From the NCBI GenBank assembly GCA_001890945.1, contig MLAX01000001.1, positions 1,054,001-1,118,000 of the forward strand: a DNA stretch of 64,000 nucleotides, read 5' to 3'. Position 1 is the first letter of the stretch; each line of letters begins with the position of its first letter. Positions 15,982-33,270 of this stretch are shown here, piece by piece. This stretch comes from Alphaproteobacteria bacterium AO1-B (GTDB lineage: Bacteria > Pseudomonadota > Alphaproteobacteria > Rhizobiales > Stappiaceae). The position numbers were made by a program, and so were the translations under genes. The notes under the pieces were generated by a model. The model made no database searches, was not told where the DNA came from, and was given only the letters and a program-made list of their open reading frames with translations.

Positions 15982-17352
15982 CTATTCGGCGGGCACCGCT
16001 GATGGTTCCCGGTGTACGGGCAAACGAGGTTTGGCAACTTGACCGCCGCCGATCCGCAACGCGATGGCCGCAGACATGAGGAACAAGACGGCTTCCATTG
16101 AAAAGACGATTGCAAAAGCGGTGCTGTCCTGGGCCGTCGCCCATCGCCCGAGGGTCAAGGCGATCGTGCCGGCCAGTCCTCCAAGGCCGAAGGAGATGGC
16201 CTGAGCTGCGCCCCAAACGCCCATCCGCATGCCTTCGTTGGCTTTTTTTCCGGCGCCCGCGAGAATCATCATGGTGCCAATGGCCGCAACGGCGAACGCG
16301 CCATTCATGAAACCGAGTACGAAGATGTTGACCTCAAGCGGCCAGGCCGGTGCAAAGGATGCCGAGACCGCAAGACAGGCGAGCGCCACGCCCGAACCGA
16401 CACAGCCGGTGACAATGAACATCTTCATCAGGCCGGGCTTGCGTTTTGAAAACAGCCATCCGGCGATCCCGACAAGTGCCATGCCCGCAAAGATACCGCC
16501 GTGTTGTGTTCCGGACAGCTTTGTTGTCTCGCCCGGAGACATGCCGAACAACAAGCCGGCAAACGGCTCCAGAATCAGGTCTTGTGTGGAATAGGCCAGC
16601 ATCGACAGGAATATGAACACGGTCAAAAGGCGCGCTTCCGGATCGCTCCAGACTTCACGGACACTTTCGCGGAAACTGCCCGGCTTCTCGCGGCCAGTCT
16701 CGCCCACCATGGTCGGTTTGCGCTCAATTCCGGCAACTGCGATTGCCGACAGAACCAGAACCACAACACCGGTGAGGGCGGTGACCGTAACAAGTCGGAG
16801 ATGCGAATAGGGCTCAAGGTTGATGCCGGTGACAATTGAAGTCACCACGATGCCGGCAATCATCAGCATCCAGGTGATCGTGGCTGCCGATGCCCGGCGT
16901 TCCGGTGCCGTTTTGGTCGCAATCAACGTGAGTAGGGATGTGCCGCTTGCCCCGATGCCGACCCCGATAAGCGCGTAGGCGAGAAGCGCCGCTGCCAAGC
17001 CGGTTGCAAAGCTGATCTCGAAAAGAAATGTGGTTGCCGCGGCTGCTGTCCCACTTACGGCGAGAAGCGCCAAACCGCCCAGGATCCAATGGGTTCGCGA
17101 GTTTCCAATATCCGACCGGTGCCCCCACAAGGGTCTGGAGATCTGCACGCCGTAGTGGAGCCCGACAAGCAAGCCAGGAATAACGGCTGCCAGGGCCAAC
17201 TCGACGATCATGACCCTGTTCAGCGTAGAGTTGGTGAGAACCACAATGGCGCCCAGTGACGCCTGTACAAGCCCAAGACGCAAAATCGAGATCCAGCTCA
17301 GCCCTTTGACCGCTGTGGAGTTTTGCTGATTGGCGTCTCCCCGACCGAACAT
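15982..17352 (-). CDS. PucC-family major facilitator (BCD-type, Orf428-like) between bchG and bchP
   Basis: The 456-residue protein has about 12 membrane helices and belongs to the bacteriochlorophyll delivery family of MFS proteins (PucC, LhaA, Orf428). Its sequence LTNSTLNRVMIVELALAAVIPGLLVGLHYGVQ matches that family near the N-terminus. In Rhodobacter an orf428 gene occupies the same place between bchG and bchP. It probably hands bacteriochlorophyll to antenna polypeptides or shuttles intermediates. The ATG at 17352 (MFGRGDANQQ) follows GGGAG. It starts 22 bp after bchG. A second family member, lhaA, is at 29839. Confidence 0.88.
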   Translation of the reverse strand: MFGRGDANQQNSTAVKGLSWISILRLGLVQASLGAIVVLTNSTLNRVMIVELALAAVIPGLLVGLHYGVQISRPLWGHRSDIGNSRTHWILGGLALLAVSGTAAAATTFLFEISFATGLAAALLAYALIGVGIGASGTSLLTLIATKTAPERRASAATITWMLMIAGIVVTSIVTGINLEPYSHLRLVTVTALTGVVVLVLSAIAVAGIERKPTMVGETGREKPGSFRESVREVWSDPEARLLTVFIFLSMLAYSTQDLILEPFAGLLFGMSPGETTKLSGTQHGGIFAGMALVGIAGWLFSKRKPGLMKMFIVTGCVGSGVALACLAVSASFAPAWPLEVNIFVLGFMNGAFAVAAIGTMMILAGAGKKANEGMRMGVWGAAQAISFGLGGLAGTIALTLGRWATAQDSTAFAIVFSMEAVLFLMSAAIALRIGGGQVAKPRLPVHREPSAVPAE

Positions 17353-17374
17353 GGGGATCTCCCTTTTAATAAGC

Positions 17375-18295
17375 CTAAGAGATGGCTGGCACCAAAGTGC
17401 GCAGTCCAAATGCTGTGATCATCATTCCTGTGACGTAGAGCCCGACACCGATGGCCGAGTACCAAACTGCAAATCGCACGGGATTGCGGGCAAAGCGAAC
17501 CATGCACACCATCTGCAGCAGCAGAACAATAAGGATTGCCAAGGCATAGACCGGCAGTCCGAGCATCCAGAGTGTCAGGACAACGCCCGCCTGAGCCACG
17601 GTCATGACGGCGCAGGCGATGAGGGCTGCGGATCGTTCCCCATGCAGAACGGGAAGGGTCCGGATGCCCATTTCCTTGTCGCCTGCAATCGCCTTGAAAT
17701 CGTTCAGCGTTAGAATGCCATGGGCACCAAGGCCATAGAGCAAGGCCACGATCCAGATTGGTGTTTCCGGCACAAGGCCGGTCATGGCGGTCGCTGCTGT
17801 CAGCCAAGGCAGGGTTTCGTAACTGAAGCCGACAACGCCATTGCCCAGCCAGCCGTTTTGCTTGAAGCGGAAGGGCGGCGCGCTGTAGGCCCAGGCAAAG
17901 GCAAGACCGAGAAGCGCTGCTGCAAAGATGAAGGAACCCATCAGTCCGGCGACAACCAGCGAGAGCGCCGACATGATGATAGAGATATAAAGACCCCAGT
18001 GTCCTGGCATCCGGCCGGACGGGATCACCCGGTCCGGTTCGTTGATCGCATCAACATGTCTGTCGAACCAGTCGTTCACCGCCTGGCTGGTGCCGCACAA
18101 AAGCGGGCCGGCCAAGAGGACGCCGAGCACGATGAACCCCAAACGCCCATCCATCCCGTGACCTGTGGAGATCGCACCGCACGCATAGGCCCACATCGGC
18201 GGAAACCAGGTGATCGGCTTGAGCAAAGCGACGATCGCGCCGGGCATGGGCCAGTTGGCCTGTGGTGTTTGGCGGGTGAGTTCCATACCAAACAT
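17375..18295 (-). CDS. bchG: Bacteriochlorophyll synthase (geranylgeranyl transferase)
   Basis: BchG is a membrane UbiA-type prenyltransferase that esterifies bacteriochlorophyllide a with geranylgeranyl diphosphate. The protein carries the conserved NDWFDRHVDAINEPDRVIPSG aspartate motif (about 70-90), the second motif NDFKAIAGDKEMGIRTLPV (about 200), and about eight hydrophobic helices. I place the start at the ATG at 18293-18295 (306 residues); a TTG further upstream falls inside a PpsR operator and is not credible. ATG 18284-18286 is a second option. It heads the bchG-pucC-like-bchP unit. Confidence 0.94.
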   Translation of the reverse strand: MFGMELTRQTPQANWPMPGAIVALLKPITWFPPMWAYACGAISTGHGMDGRLGFIVLGVLLAGPLLCGTSQAVNDWFDRHVDAINEPDRVIPSGRMPGHWGLYISIIMSALSLVVAGLMGSFIFAAALLGLAFAWAYSAPPFRFKQNGWLGNGVVGFSYETLPWLTAATAMTGLVPETPIWIVALLYGLGAHGILTLNDFKAIAGDKEMGIRTLPVLHGERSAALIACAVMTVAQAGVVLTLWMLGLPVYALAILIVLLLQMVCMVRFARNPVRFAVWYSAIGVGLYVTGMMITAFGLRTLVPAIS

Positions 18296-18316
18296 GCTAG
18301 GCGTCGCCCTAAAAAG

Positions 18317-18334
18317 TGTCAATTAAAATTGACA
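18317..18334. promoter_or_regulatory. PpsR/CrtJ operator upstream of bchG
   Basis: TGTCAATTAAAATTGACA is a near-perfect palindrome fitting TGT-N12-ACA. It lies 21 bp before the bchG start, in the 95-bp gap between ppsR and bchG, where it would block the bchG promoter under oxic conditions. Confidence 0.85.
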
Positions 18335-18390
18335 CATTACGCGGCTATAAAGTGTTACTGTAAATGAGAGTTGACGGTCGCTCGAAAGCT

Positions 18391-19827
18391 TCAACTGCCG
18401 GGACGGTAGTTTTCGAGCCCGTGCCGGCGCAGTTTAATGTAGAGGCTTTGACGAGAGAGGCCCAGGATCTCGGCCGCGCTGGCGCGGTTGTTGTTGGTCT
18501 GGTCAAGGGCGGCTTCAATGCAGATCCGCTCAACAACGTCCAGTGACTCGCGGATCAGCTCCTTCAAGGGCACTTTGCCAACGAGGCTCGCAAATCCCTC
18601 GGCCTGATCTGGTGTCGCGGGTGGCGGCAAGGTCATTTTACCAGCGCTGGCCGCTTGAGGAATAACCAGCAGCTGTGTGGTGTCGGTCTCTTTGTTGTAA
18701 TGGGCGGAGAGACTGACATCCTGACCCTCGCCGAGCGTATCGGTCAGAACAGAAGAGAACCCGCTGAGGGTCTTTTCGTCCCGGACGCGGGTGAAGAGAA
18801 CACTCAATTCGACGGTGGATTTGCCGAGCCAGTTTGACACATTTCGTCCGACCACTTGATTGAGGGTCGGTGCATGAACGCGGTCCAGAAACAAGGTATT
18901 TGCTGATAAAACCGTGCCTTCGCCATCAATTGTCAACGCGGCTTCGGGCAGCAGTTCCAGATCAACGCGAACGCCATTGAGATGATCGCTGGAGCGTTTT
19001 GCATCACTCCTGTCCGGTTCTTGGGAATTCTCCAGGGTAATGACCAGGTTTGTGGTGCCGTGTTCCCGGTAGGCGCGCAGTTTTGCGTCGAACGTACTTC
19101 CCGCGCTGCTGTGAAGGTTGGCAAGCTGGACCGGTTCACCGCTATGGCGGGCTTCGCCAATCGCATCTGCAAGACGTTCCCGGTCCTCTTTCTTAAAGAG
19201 ATCCCGCATCGCCTTTCCGGTCAGGTTTCCTGAGGCGCCGGTCAAGAGAGATACAGCTGCCGTATTCGCTTCCAGAATTGTTCTTTTTTCACCGTCCAGT
19301 ACGACATGGGCTGTTTCGGACATCTTGAAGACAGTCCGATACCGCGCTTCGGCCTGCCGGAGTTCGCGGTAGTCGGCCTCCATTGCGATCTGCGCTTCCA
19401 CCAATCGCTGCTGATCCAGCATCTGCTGCCGCATTTCGTGTCCGACAACAATGGTGAAGGGAAAGTCGTCAGTCCTGCTGGCCGTGTAGGCGACCGGAAG
19501 GTCGGGAAGGCCGCTGGCGCTGTGGTTGACCTGATAGCCACGGGCTGGCCGCTTTTTCGCCGGGGCAAGAAGGGCGTCAATTTTCGGAATAGATTCCACC
19601 GTTACGCAGTCGCGCAGGGGCTTGCCGACAATGGCTGCCAAACCATACGCATCCAGATCGGCGTTGCGGTAATGGAGGCGATTTACGACACCTTTGTCGT
19701 CCACCAATGCAACGATATCGGCACCCAATCCGATCAAGGCTGTTAAGGCGTCTGCGCCCAGCAAATCAAGCAAATCAGTCCCAACCCCGATATCTTGCAG
19801 CGCGCCATGTGTCGAGGGAGAGGTCAT
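18391..19827 (-). CDS. ppsR: Photosynthesis gene repressor PpsR (CrtJ)
   Basis: PpsR/CrtJ represses bch, crt and puc genes under aerobic conditions. The 478-residue protein has an N-terminal PAS-like domain (about 20-125), a Gln-rich helical linker (about 125-160), two further PAS domains (about 160-275 and 290-400) and a C-terminal Fis-type helix-turn-helix ending ASAAEILGLSRQSLYIKLRR. A cysteine sits in the HTH (Cys436), as in characterised PpsR/CrtJ. The only other cysteine is Cys74; I see none in the region around 249-251 that is redox-active in Rhodobacter. Its ATG overlaps the ppaA stop (ATGA). Confidence 0.95.
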   Translation of the reverse strand: MTSPSTHGALQDIGVGTDLLDLLGADALTALIGLGADIVALVDDKGVVNRLHYRNADLDAYGLAAIVGKPLRDCVTVESIPKIDALLAPAKKRPARGYQVNHSASGLPDLPVAYTASRTDDFPFTIVVGHEMRQQMLDQQRLVEAQIAMEADYRELRQAEARYRTVFKMSETAHVVLDGEKRTILEANTAAVSLLTGASGNLTGKAMRDLFKKEDRERLADAIGEARHSGEPVQLANLHSSAGSTFDAKLRAYREHGTTNLVITLENSQEPDRSDAKRSSDHLNGVRVDLELLPEAALTIDGEGTVLSANTLFLDRVHAPTLNQVVGRNVSNWLGKSTVELSVLFTRVRDEKTLSGFSSVLTDTLGEGQDVSLSAHYNKETDTTQLLVIPQAASAGKMTLPPPATPDQAEGFASLVGKVPLKELIRESLDVVERICIEAALDQTNNNRASAAEILGLSRQSLYIKLRRHGLENYRPGS

Positions 19828-20849
19828 TGGGAATGCCGATCGATGCTGCTTTTTCTTCTTTTTGCATCGCGGTCTTCCTGCGCGGCAAAGTGATTGATTT
19901 TTTCCAAATTGTAGAAACTCTCAGCGATTTTTACCGCTGAAAGCGCGCTATCGCAAATACAATCGACGCCCATTTCCACAAGGGGGTCGATAAAGTCAAG
20001 GGTAGCAGCACCGCCTGCAATTATGGGTAGTGTTTTGTGGCTGGAATACAATTTGATGTCGTTAATCAGTTGGATTGCGTTGCTTTTCAGGTATGTGGTG
20101 CTCCACGCAATGCAGACAACATCAGCTTGAGTTACCACTTTGGCGAACTCAAATTCACTCAGTGATTCGTGCGGAACAACCTGTTGCTGCCATCCAAGTG
20201 CCTGAAAAAGGGCGCCAGTGAGGTAGGACATCAGGCTGTGTTGTTCATCAACGGGCAGAAAGATGACGGCGAACGGGGCCTTCGATCCAGAGCGCTCCCG
20301 CGCAGCTTCCGTGGTGAGGGCTTGAGCAATGGCTTGCAGCCGGGCTGAAGCGATCGTGACATCGATGAAGCTGGCTGCGTCGCAGCTCCAGTTCTTGCCC
20401 AGTTCGCGCGCAACCGCTTCTAAAAGCATGACTTTCATTGCGGTGGGCGGAAGTGCTGCCGGGTTGCCATTTGATCTGAACCTGGAGCGGACTTCCTCGT
20501 CCAGAAAGGCAAGATGATCCTGTATGCGGGCATCAGGTGCCAGGATACGTTCGTACATTTCTGCGATAACAGATTTGTAGCGGATGTCGGTTTCAAGACC
20601 TGCATCCAGCAGGCCAGATAATTGCTCTGCGGCCATTGCTGCTACTGGTCCTTGGATGAGGTTGCGGAGAGTCGCTTGTTCGCCGCTGCTAAGCCGGGAT
20701 TTCTTTACCATATTTGCCTGATCAGAAACAAAAATATTGCCGTCGGCAGGCTCTGTCCGGCGGGCGTCCGCGGTTTCAACGGGCAATTCTGTTGTGCCGT
20801 TCATCCTCACTTCGCGGTCGGCCTCCCTGGCCTTACGGAAAGGGGTCAT
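19824..20849 (-). CDS. ppaA: Cobalamin-binding antirepressor PpaA (AerR)
   Basis: PpaA/AerR binds B12 and interacts with PpsR/CrtJ to relieve repression in the light. In the 341-residue form chosen here, the N-terminal 60 residues are variable, a helical segment follows (about 60-185), and the B12 domain (about 190-320) contains DEQHSLMSYL with the candidate cobalt ligand His204 and LPIIAGGAATLDFIDPL near 285. I chose the ATG at 20849 (MTPFRKAREAD) because GGAG lies 5 bases before it; a longer frame would start inside the promoter. It is translationally coupled to ppsR and divergent from bchF. Confidence 0.9.
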   Translation of the reverse strand: MTPFRKAREADREVRMNGTTELPVETADARRTEPADGNIFVSDQANMVKKSRLSSGEQATLRNLIQGPVAAMAAEQLSGLLDAGLETDIRYKSVIAEMYERILAPDARIQDHLAFLDEEVRSRFRSNGNPAALPPTAMKVMLLEAVARELGKNWSCDAASFIDVTIASARLQAIAQALTTEAARERSGSKAPFAVIFLPVDEQHSLMSYLTGALFQALGWQQQVVPHESLSEFEFAKVVTQADVVCIAWSTTYLKSNAIQLINDIKLYSSHKTLPIIAGGAATLDFIDPLVEMGVDCICDSALSAVKIAESFYNLEKINHFAAQEDRDAKRRKSSIDRHSQ

Positions 20850-20920
20850 GCTCCGGCGTGCGCAATTGTTGCTTTTATTTGCACCTTGAGCCTGCTTAGC
20901 ATGACTCTCACGTGACGTGA

Positions 20921-20954
20921 TGTAAACAAAAATATACGTCAATCAAAGTTGACA
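20921..20954. promoter_or_regulatory. Two adjacent imperfect PpsR-type sites between ppaA and bchF
   Basis: TGTAAACAAAAATATACG (20921-20938) and CGTCAATCAAAGTTGACA (20937-20954) each match TGT-N12-ACA except for one outer base, and they overlap by 2 bp. The second contains a TTGACA that could be a -35 box for bchF, so binding would block the promoter. They would control both the regulator operon and bchFNBHLM. Confidence 0.55.
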
Positions 20955-21022
20955 CTTTTGCAGTTGCGGCGTTACCCTCACTCATCTGCTGAACCCAATG
21001 TCGGGTTCGGGGGGAGGGTTGA

Positions 21023-29105
<8,083 letters not shown>

Positions 29106-29122
29106 GAAGGTTTGAACCGGAT

Positions 29123-29842
29123 ATGACACGGGCCAGCTACACACAGCGGATCGGCGAAATCGAACATTACTTCGATCGTACGGCGCTTGATGCCTGGAAA
29201 AAGCTGACCGGCGATCAGCCGGTAAGCGGGATCCGGGCAACTGTGCGTCAAGGCCGTGAAGACATGCGGTCAACCTTGGCAAGCTGGCTTCCGCAGGATC
29301 TTACCGGCTGGCGCATTCTCGACGCCGGCTGCGGTTCCGGCGTGTTGTCCATGGAACTGGTCGCGCGTGGGGCTGACGTGGTTGGCATCGATTTGTCGGC
29401 GCAGATGGTTTCCTTTGCCCGCCAGCGCGCGGCTGAGCAAATAAGCCGCCTCAACGGTCACCCGCATGGAACTGTAACGTTCAAGAGCGGGGATATGCTG
29501 GATCCGCATTTGGGACAATTCGATGCGGTCGTTGCGATGGACGTTCTCATTCATTACGCCCCCGAGGACGCCAAGAAGGTTCTGGAACAGTTCGCTGAGC
29601 GCACCAGCAAAAGCCTTTTGTTCACGCTTGCTCCGAGCTCGCACCTGCTGAAAGCCATGCTGATGATCGGCAAGGCATTCCCACGGGCCGACAGGGCCCC
29701 GGCCATCTATCCGGCCAACCCGGAGCGATTGGTTGACCAGCTCGTGCATCAACCGCATATGGCCGGTTGGACGAGCGGTCGAACGCACCGGATTTCAGTC
29801 GGCTTTTATACCTCCCAGGCCATGGAGGTGATCCGGCCATGA
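29123..29842 (+). CDS. bchM: Magnesium-protoporphyrin IX O-methyltransferase
   Basis: BchM methylates the C13 propionate of Mg-protoporphyrin IX with S-adenosylmethionine. The 239-residue protein has the SAM motif LDAGCGSGVLSMELVARGADVVGID (about 70-94), and the family-specific N-terminus YTQRIGEIEHYFDRTALDAWKKLTGD. It starts 17 bp after bchL and its stop overlaps the lhaA ATG. Confidence 0.96.
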   Translation: MTRASYTQRIGEIEHYFDRTALDAWKKLTGDQPVSGIRATVRQGREDMRSTLASWLPQDLTGWRILDAGCGSGVLSMELVARGADVVGIDLSAQMVSFARQRAAEQISRLNGHPHGTVTFKSGDMLDPHLGQFDAVVAMDVLIHYAPEDAKKVLEQFAERTSKSLLFTLAPSSHLLKAMLMIGKAFPRADRAPAIYPANPERLVDQLVHQPHMAGWTSGRTHRISVGFYTSQAMEVIRP

Positions 29843-31278
29843 TGTTCAAGTCCGCATCAGACAGGATGATCGGGTTCTGGCAGACCGCCGGGGTCCACTT
29901 CATGCCGTTTGCGGACGCGGCAACAAAAGACGTACCGCTGTCACGTCTTCTTCGCCTAGCGCTGTTCCAGGTGTCTGCGGGCTGTGTGCTTGTTCTCTTA
30001 ACCGGAACGCTCAACCGGGTTCTAATCGTCGAGCTCGGAGTATCCGTTGCATTGGTGTCTGCTGTGGTGGCAATCCCGGTTCTGGCAGCGCCGTTGAGGC
30101 TTTTCTTCGGTTATCGTTCAGATACCTACAAGTCGGTGCTCGGCTGGCGGCGTGTTCCCTATCTCTGGTTTGGAACGATTTTGCAATTCGGCGGGCTGGC
30201 CTTCATGCCCTTCGCGCTTTTGCTGCTTGAATCGCAGAGCGTTGGACCGGCGTGGGCCGGAACTGTGCTCGCAGGTCTTGCCTTTCTCTTTACCGGCTTC
30301 GGCCTGCACATGTCGCAAACCGCAGGTCTTGCACTCGCAACTGATCTGGTTCCCCAAGACAAGCGGCCCCGTGTTGTCGCGCTGCTCTATGTAATGCTGC
30401 TGGCGGGAATGATCGCTGCATCAGTTTTTTACAGCATCTTCCTGGCCGATTTTACGCCGAAGCGGCTCATCCAGGTGATCCAGAGCACAGCACTTTTGAC
30501 CTTGGCGCTCAACGTGATTTCCGCCTGGAAGCAGGAAGCCCGCAACCCGGCCCGAACGTCCCATGACAGGAAAGTTGCCGGGTTCTTTGAGGCTTTGGCC
30601 GACTATCGGCGAGAGCCGGGCACCGTTCGCCTGTTGATTGCTGTCGCGATCGGGTCTGCCGCGTTTTCCATGCAGGACATCCTGCTGGAGCCTTATGGTG
30701 GTGAAATCCTTGGCATGACGGTCGGGCAAACCACGCTGCTGACGGCACTTTGGGCCGCAGGCACGATGGCAGGTTTTGCCTGGGCAGCACACAGCCTAAA
30801 TCGCGGCGCCCACATGTACAGGGTCGCCGCCCGCGGCCTCTTGATTGGTATTGCAGCTTTCTCCGCGGTCGTTTTTGCATCGCCGCTTGAGACCGACATG
30901 CTGTTCTACGCCGGCGCGGCCGGTGTCGGGCTCGGCGGTGGTCTCTTCGCAGTCTGCACAATGCTGGCAGCCATGAGCATTTCGAAACGCGCTGACAGCG
31001 GCATTCTGGTTGGCGCCTGGGGAGCGGTCCAGGCGACCGCTATCGGCGTCAGCCTGTTGCTCGGCGGTCTGATCAAGAACGGCGTCAACATCCTTGCGTT
31101 GGATGGGCTGCTCGGAACTGCAATGAACAACGAGGCCGCCGGGTATCTGGCTGTCTATCACATTGAAATCGCGCTTCTTTTCATCTGTCTCGCCGTTCTT
31201 GGTCCCTTGGCAGGGCACCAATACCGGCAAGAGCGCGGAGACGACATGCGCTTTGGCCTTGCCGAAATACCCGGGTGA
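29839..31278 (+). CDS. lhaA: Light-harvesting 1 assembly factor LhaA (PucC family)
   Basis: LhaA is a membrane protein needed for LH1 assembly, thought to deliver bacteriochlorophyll to PufB/PufA. The 479-residue protein has about 12 helices and the family segments LTGTLNRVLIVELGVSVALVSAVVA and FFGYRSDTYKSVLGWRRVPYLW. I place the start at 29839, where ATGATG overlaps the bchM stop; the frame continues upstream but inside bchM. It sits immediately before puhA, as in Rhodobacter. Confidence 0.92.
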   Translation: MMFKSASDRMIGFWQTAGVHFMPFADAATKDVPLSRLLRLALFQVSAGCVLVLLTGTLNRVLIVELGVSVALVSAVVAIPVLAAPLRLFFGYRSDTYKSVLGWRRVPYLWFGTILQFGGLAFMPFALLLLESQSVGPAWAGTVLAGLAFLFTGFGLHMSQTAGLALATDLVPQDKRPRVVALLYVMLLAGMIAASVFYSIFLADFTPKRLIQVIQSTALLTLALNVISAWKQEARNPARTSHDRKVAGFFEALADYRREPGTVRLLIAVAIGSAAFSMQDILLEPYGGEILGMTVGQTTLLTALWAAGTMAGFAWAAHSLNRGAHMYRVAARGLLIGIAAFSAVVFASPLETDMLFYAGAAGVGLGGGLFAVCTMLAAMSISKRADSGILVGAWGAVQATAIGVSLLLGGLIKNGVNILALDGLLGTAMNNEAAGYLAVYHIEIALLFICLAVLGPLAGHQYRQERGDDMRFGLAEIPG

Positions 31279-31312
31279 TCCCGGATCGGCACCAGTTTTA
31301 GGAGGAATGACC

Positions 31313-32092
31313 ATGACCGGTTCTATCGTCGGCAGCATAGATGTCGCCCAGGTGGTGCTCTATGTCTTTTGGGTCTTTTTCGCCGGGTTGATCTGGTACA
31401 TCCGTCAGGAAGACCGGCGCGAAGGCTATCCGCTTGAAGATGATGTCACAGGCAGGTTCAACAAGGACCCTTGGCTGTTTGTGCCAGACAAGAAGACATT
31501 CGTCCTGCCACACGGACATGGGACCGTTCAGGTTCCCGATCTAAAGCGCGACGATCGCCCCTTGAATGCCAAACGGGTGTCGCCTGCACCTGGATATCCG
31601 ATGGAGCCGGAAGGCAATCCTCTGCTCGCGGGCGTTGGCCCCGGCTCATGGGCCGAGCGCGCTGATACGCCGGATCTGACCGCTCATGGCGACGCCCGGA
31701 TTGTCCCGATGCGTGAGGCGGCAGGATTTGCGATCGCCGACGGTGAGCTTGATCCTATTGGTCTTTCGGTTGTGGGCTGTGACAGCAGTTCTGCAGGAAC
31801 CGTCAAGGACGTCTGGGTTGATCGGGCAGAATTTCTGATCCGCTACTACGAAGTTGAGATTGAGGGCGCTGAGAAACCGGTGCTTCTGCCGAACAACTTT
31901 GTCGTTATCAAGCGGGGACGCGGAAACAAGCCTTATCTTTATGTCCACGCGATCACATCCGAGCAATTTGCTGATGTCCCGGCACATGCGAAACCGGGCA
32001 CGGTCACCTTGCTGGAAGAGGACAAGATTGCGGCCTACTTCGGCGCCGGTCTCCTCTATGCCTCGAAAGATCGTCGGGAGGCCTTGCTGTGA
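31313..32092 (+). CDS. puhA: Photosynthetic reaction centre H subunit
   Basis: PuhA caps the cytoplasmic side of the reaction centre and supports proton delivery to QB. The 259-residue protein has a single N-terminal helix (AQVVLYVFWVFFAGLIWYIRQEDRREGYPLE, about 11-41) and a soluble PRC-barrel-like domain. Two ATGs lie 6 bp apart; I choose 31313 because GGAGG at 31301-31305 gives good spacing only there. Its stop overlaps the puhB GTG. Confidence 0.97.
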   Translation: MTGSIVGSIDVAQVVLYVFWVFFAGLIWYIRQEDRREGYPLEDDVTGRFNKDPWLFVPDKKTFVLPHGHGTVQVPDLKRDDRPLNAKRVSPAPGYPMEPEGNPLLAGVGPGSWAERADTPDLTAHGDARIVPMREAAGFAIADGELDPIGLSVVGCDSSSAGTVKDVWVDRAEFLIRYYEVEIEGAEKPVLLPNNFVVIKRGRGNKPYLYVHAITSEQFADVPAHAKPGTVTLLEEDKIAAYFGAGLLYASKDRREALL

Positions 32093-32766
32093 AACAGTTT
32101 GTCGCTCGGGAACATGAGATGGAACCGGTTCCCGGATTGCCTGAATATTTACCGGACGGCGAAAAAATGCTGTGGCAGGGGCGGCCTTCAACCCGCCTTC
32201 TTGCCCGCCATCTCCTCAAGAACCGCTGGATTACCGGCTACTTTTTGATCTTGGCGGCATGGGCTGTGATTGGCGGTCTTTATGATGGCCGCCCATTGGC
32301 TGGCATCGTCTTCTCAGTCGCCGTATTGACCGCCTTGGCCGCGATCTTGATCGGCATGCTGGAGTTGTTTGCCTGGGCTGTCCACAAGACGACGCTTTAC
32401 ACCATCACAACGCAGCGCGTTGTCATCCGCTTTGGTGTCGCGTTTTCCATGACGCTCAATCTGCCTTTCAAACAGCTGGCCGCAATCTCTATGGCCGAAC
32501 TTCCAGGTGGTGCCGGACATGTTGCTATCCAGGTTTTGCCGGGACACCAGATTTCCTGGTTGGTGCAATGGCCGCATGTTCGGGGGTGGCGGTTTGCAAA
32601 TGTCGAGCCGAGCCTGATCTGCCTGACCGACGCCAAGAAAGTGGCTGACATCCTTGCCCTTGCGATCAGTCAGAATGCAGCTGTGACTTCTGGTCACTCG
32701 CGTCTGACTCACAATGACACCTCACCGCAGGATGCAGTTCCTGCATCTGTAGAAGCTGCGGAGTAG
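32089..32766 (+). CDS. puhB: Photosynthetic complex assembly protein PuhB
   Basis: PuhB is a membrane factor for reaction centre assembly. The 225-residue protein starts with a GTG overlapping the puhA stop and contains EPVPGLPEYLPDGEKMLWQGRPS (about 12-34), the family signature, followed by three hydrophobic segments (for example WITGYFLILAAWAVIGG) and a PH-like region (TLYTITTQRVVIRFGVAFSM). puhC starts 9 bp after it. Confidence 0.94.
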   Translation: MKQFVAREHEMEPVPGLPEYLPDGEKMLWQGRPSTRLLARHLLKNRWITGYFLILAAWAVIGGLYDGRPLAGIVFSVAVLTALAAILIGMLELFAWAVHKTTLYTITTQRVVIRFGVAFSMTLNLPFKQLAAISMAELPGGAGHVAIQVLPGHQISWLVQWPHVRGWRFANVEPSLICLTDAKKVADILALAISQNAAVTSGHSRLTHNDTSPQDAVPASVEAAE

Positions 32767-32775
32767 GAGCCAGCG

Positions 32776-33270
32776 ATGCCTTCGGTTTCCCATCTCGGAT
32801 ATTTCTCGGACCGCAAGGGCCGGCGCGGCAAACAGTTTCCGCGCAGGATCCTGATCGGGACGGCATTGCTTCTGACTTTTGCCGTCGCGGCGGTCGTTTT
32901 TGGCCAGACAACCGGCATTGGCGTCATCAAGCATCAAACCGGTGCACCGGTCGCGATCCGGGACATTCTCATCACACGGGATGCGGCGGATATCGTCACT
33001 GTCACGGACGCGCGAAGCGGCGTTGTGATTTCAGCCTTTGAGAAGGATACCGGAGGCTTCGTACGCGGCTCGCTGCGCGCTTTCGAACGCATGCGGATGG
33101 TGGCGAAAGTTCCGGCCGCAGCACCTTACAGGCTCATTCAATGGGAGACCGGCGCAGTCAGTCTGTCTGACACTGCACTCGGCGAACGCATCTATTTGGA
33201 AGCCTTTGGAAAAGATAATGCAGCGGCCTTTGCAGCCCTGCTTGAAACCCGGGAAGGAGCGCGCCAATGA
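32776..33270 (+). CDS. puhC: Photosynthetic complex assembly protein PuhC
   Basis: The 164-residue protein has one N-terminal membrane anchor (ILIGTALLLTFAVAAVVFGQ, about 25-44) and a soluble periplasmic domain with LITRDAADIVTVTDARSG. PuhC promotes LH1-reaction centre organisation. The position after puhB and the topology support the call. The next gene overlaps by 4 bp (ATGA). Confidence 0.9.
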   Translation: MPSVSHLGYFSDRKGRRGKQFPRRILIGTALLLTFAVAAVVFGQTTGIGVIKHQTGAPVAIRDILITRDAADIVTVTDARSGVVISAFEKDTGGFVRGSLRAFERMRMVAKVPAAAPYRLIQWETGAVSLSDTALGERIYLEAFGKDNAAAFAALLETREGARQ

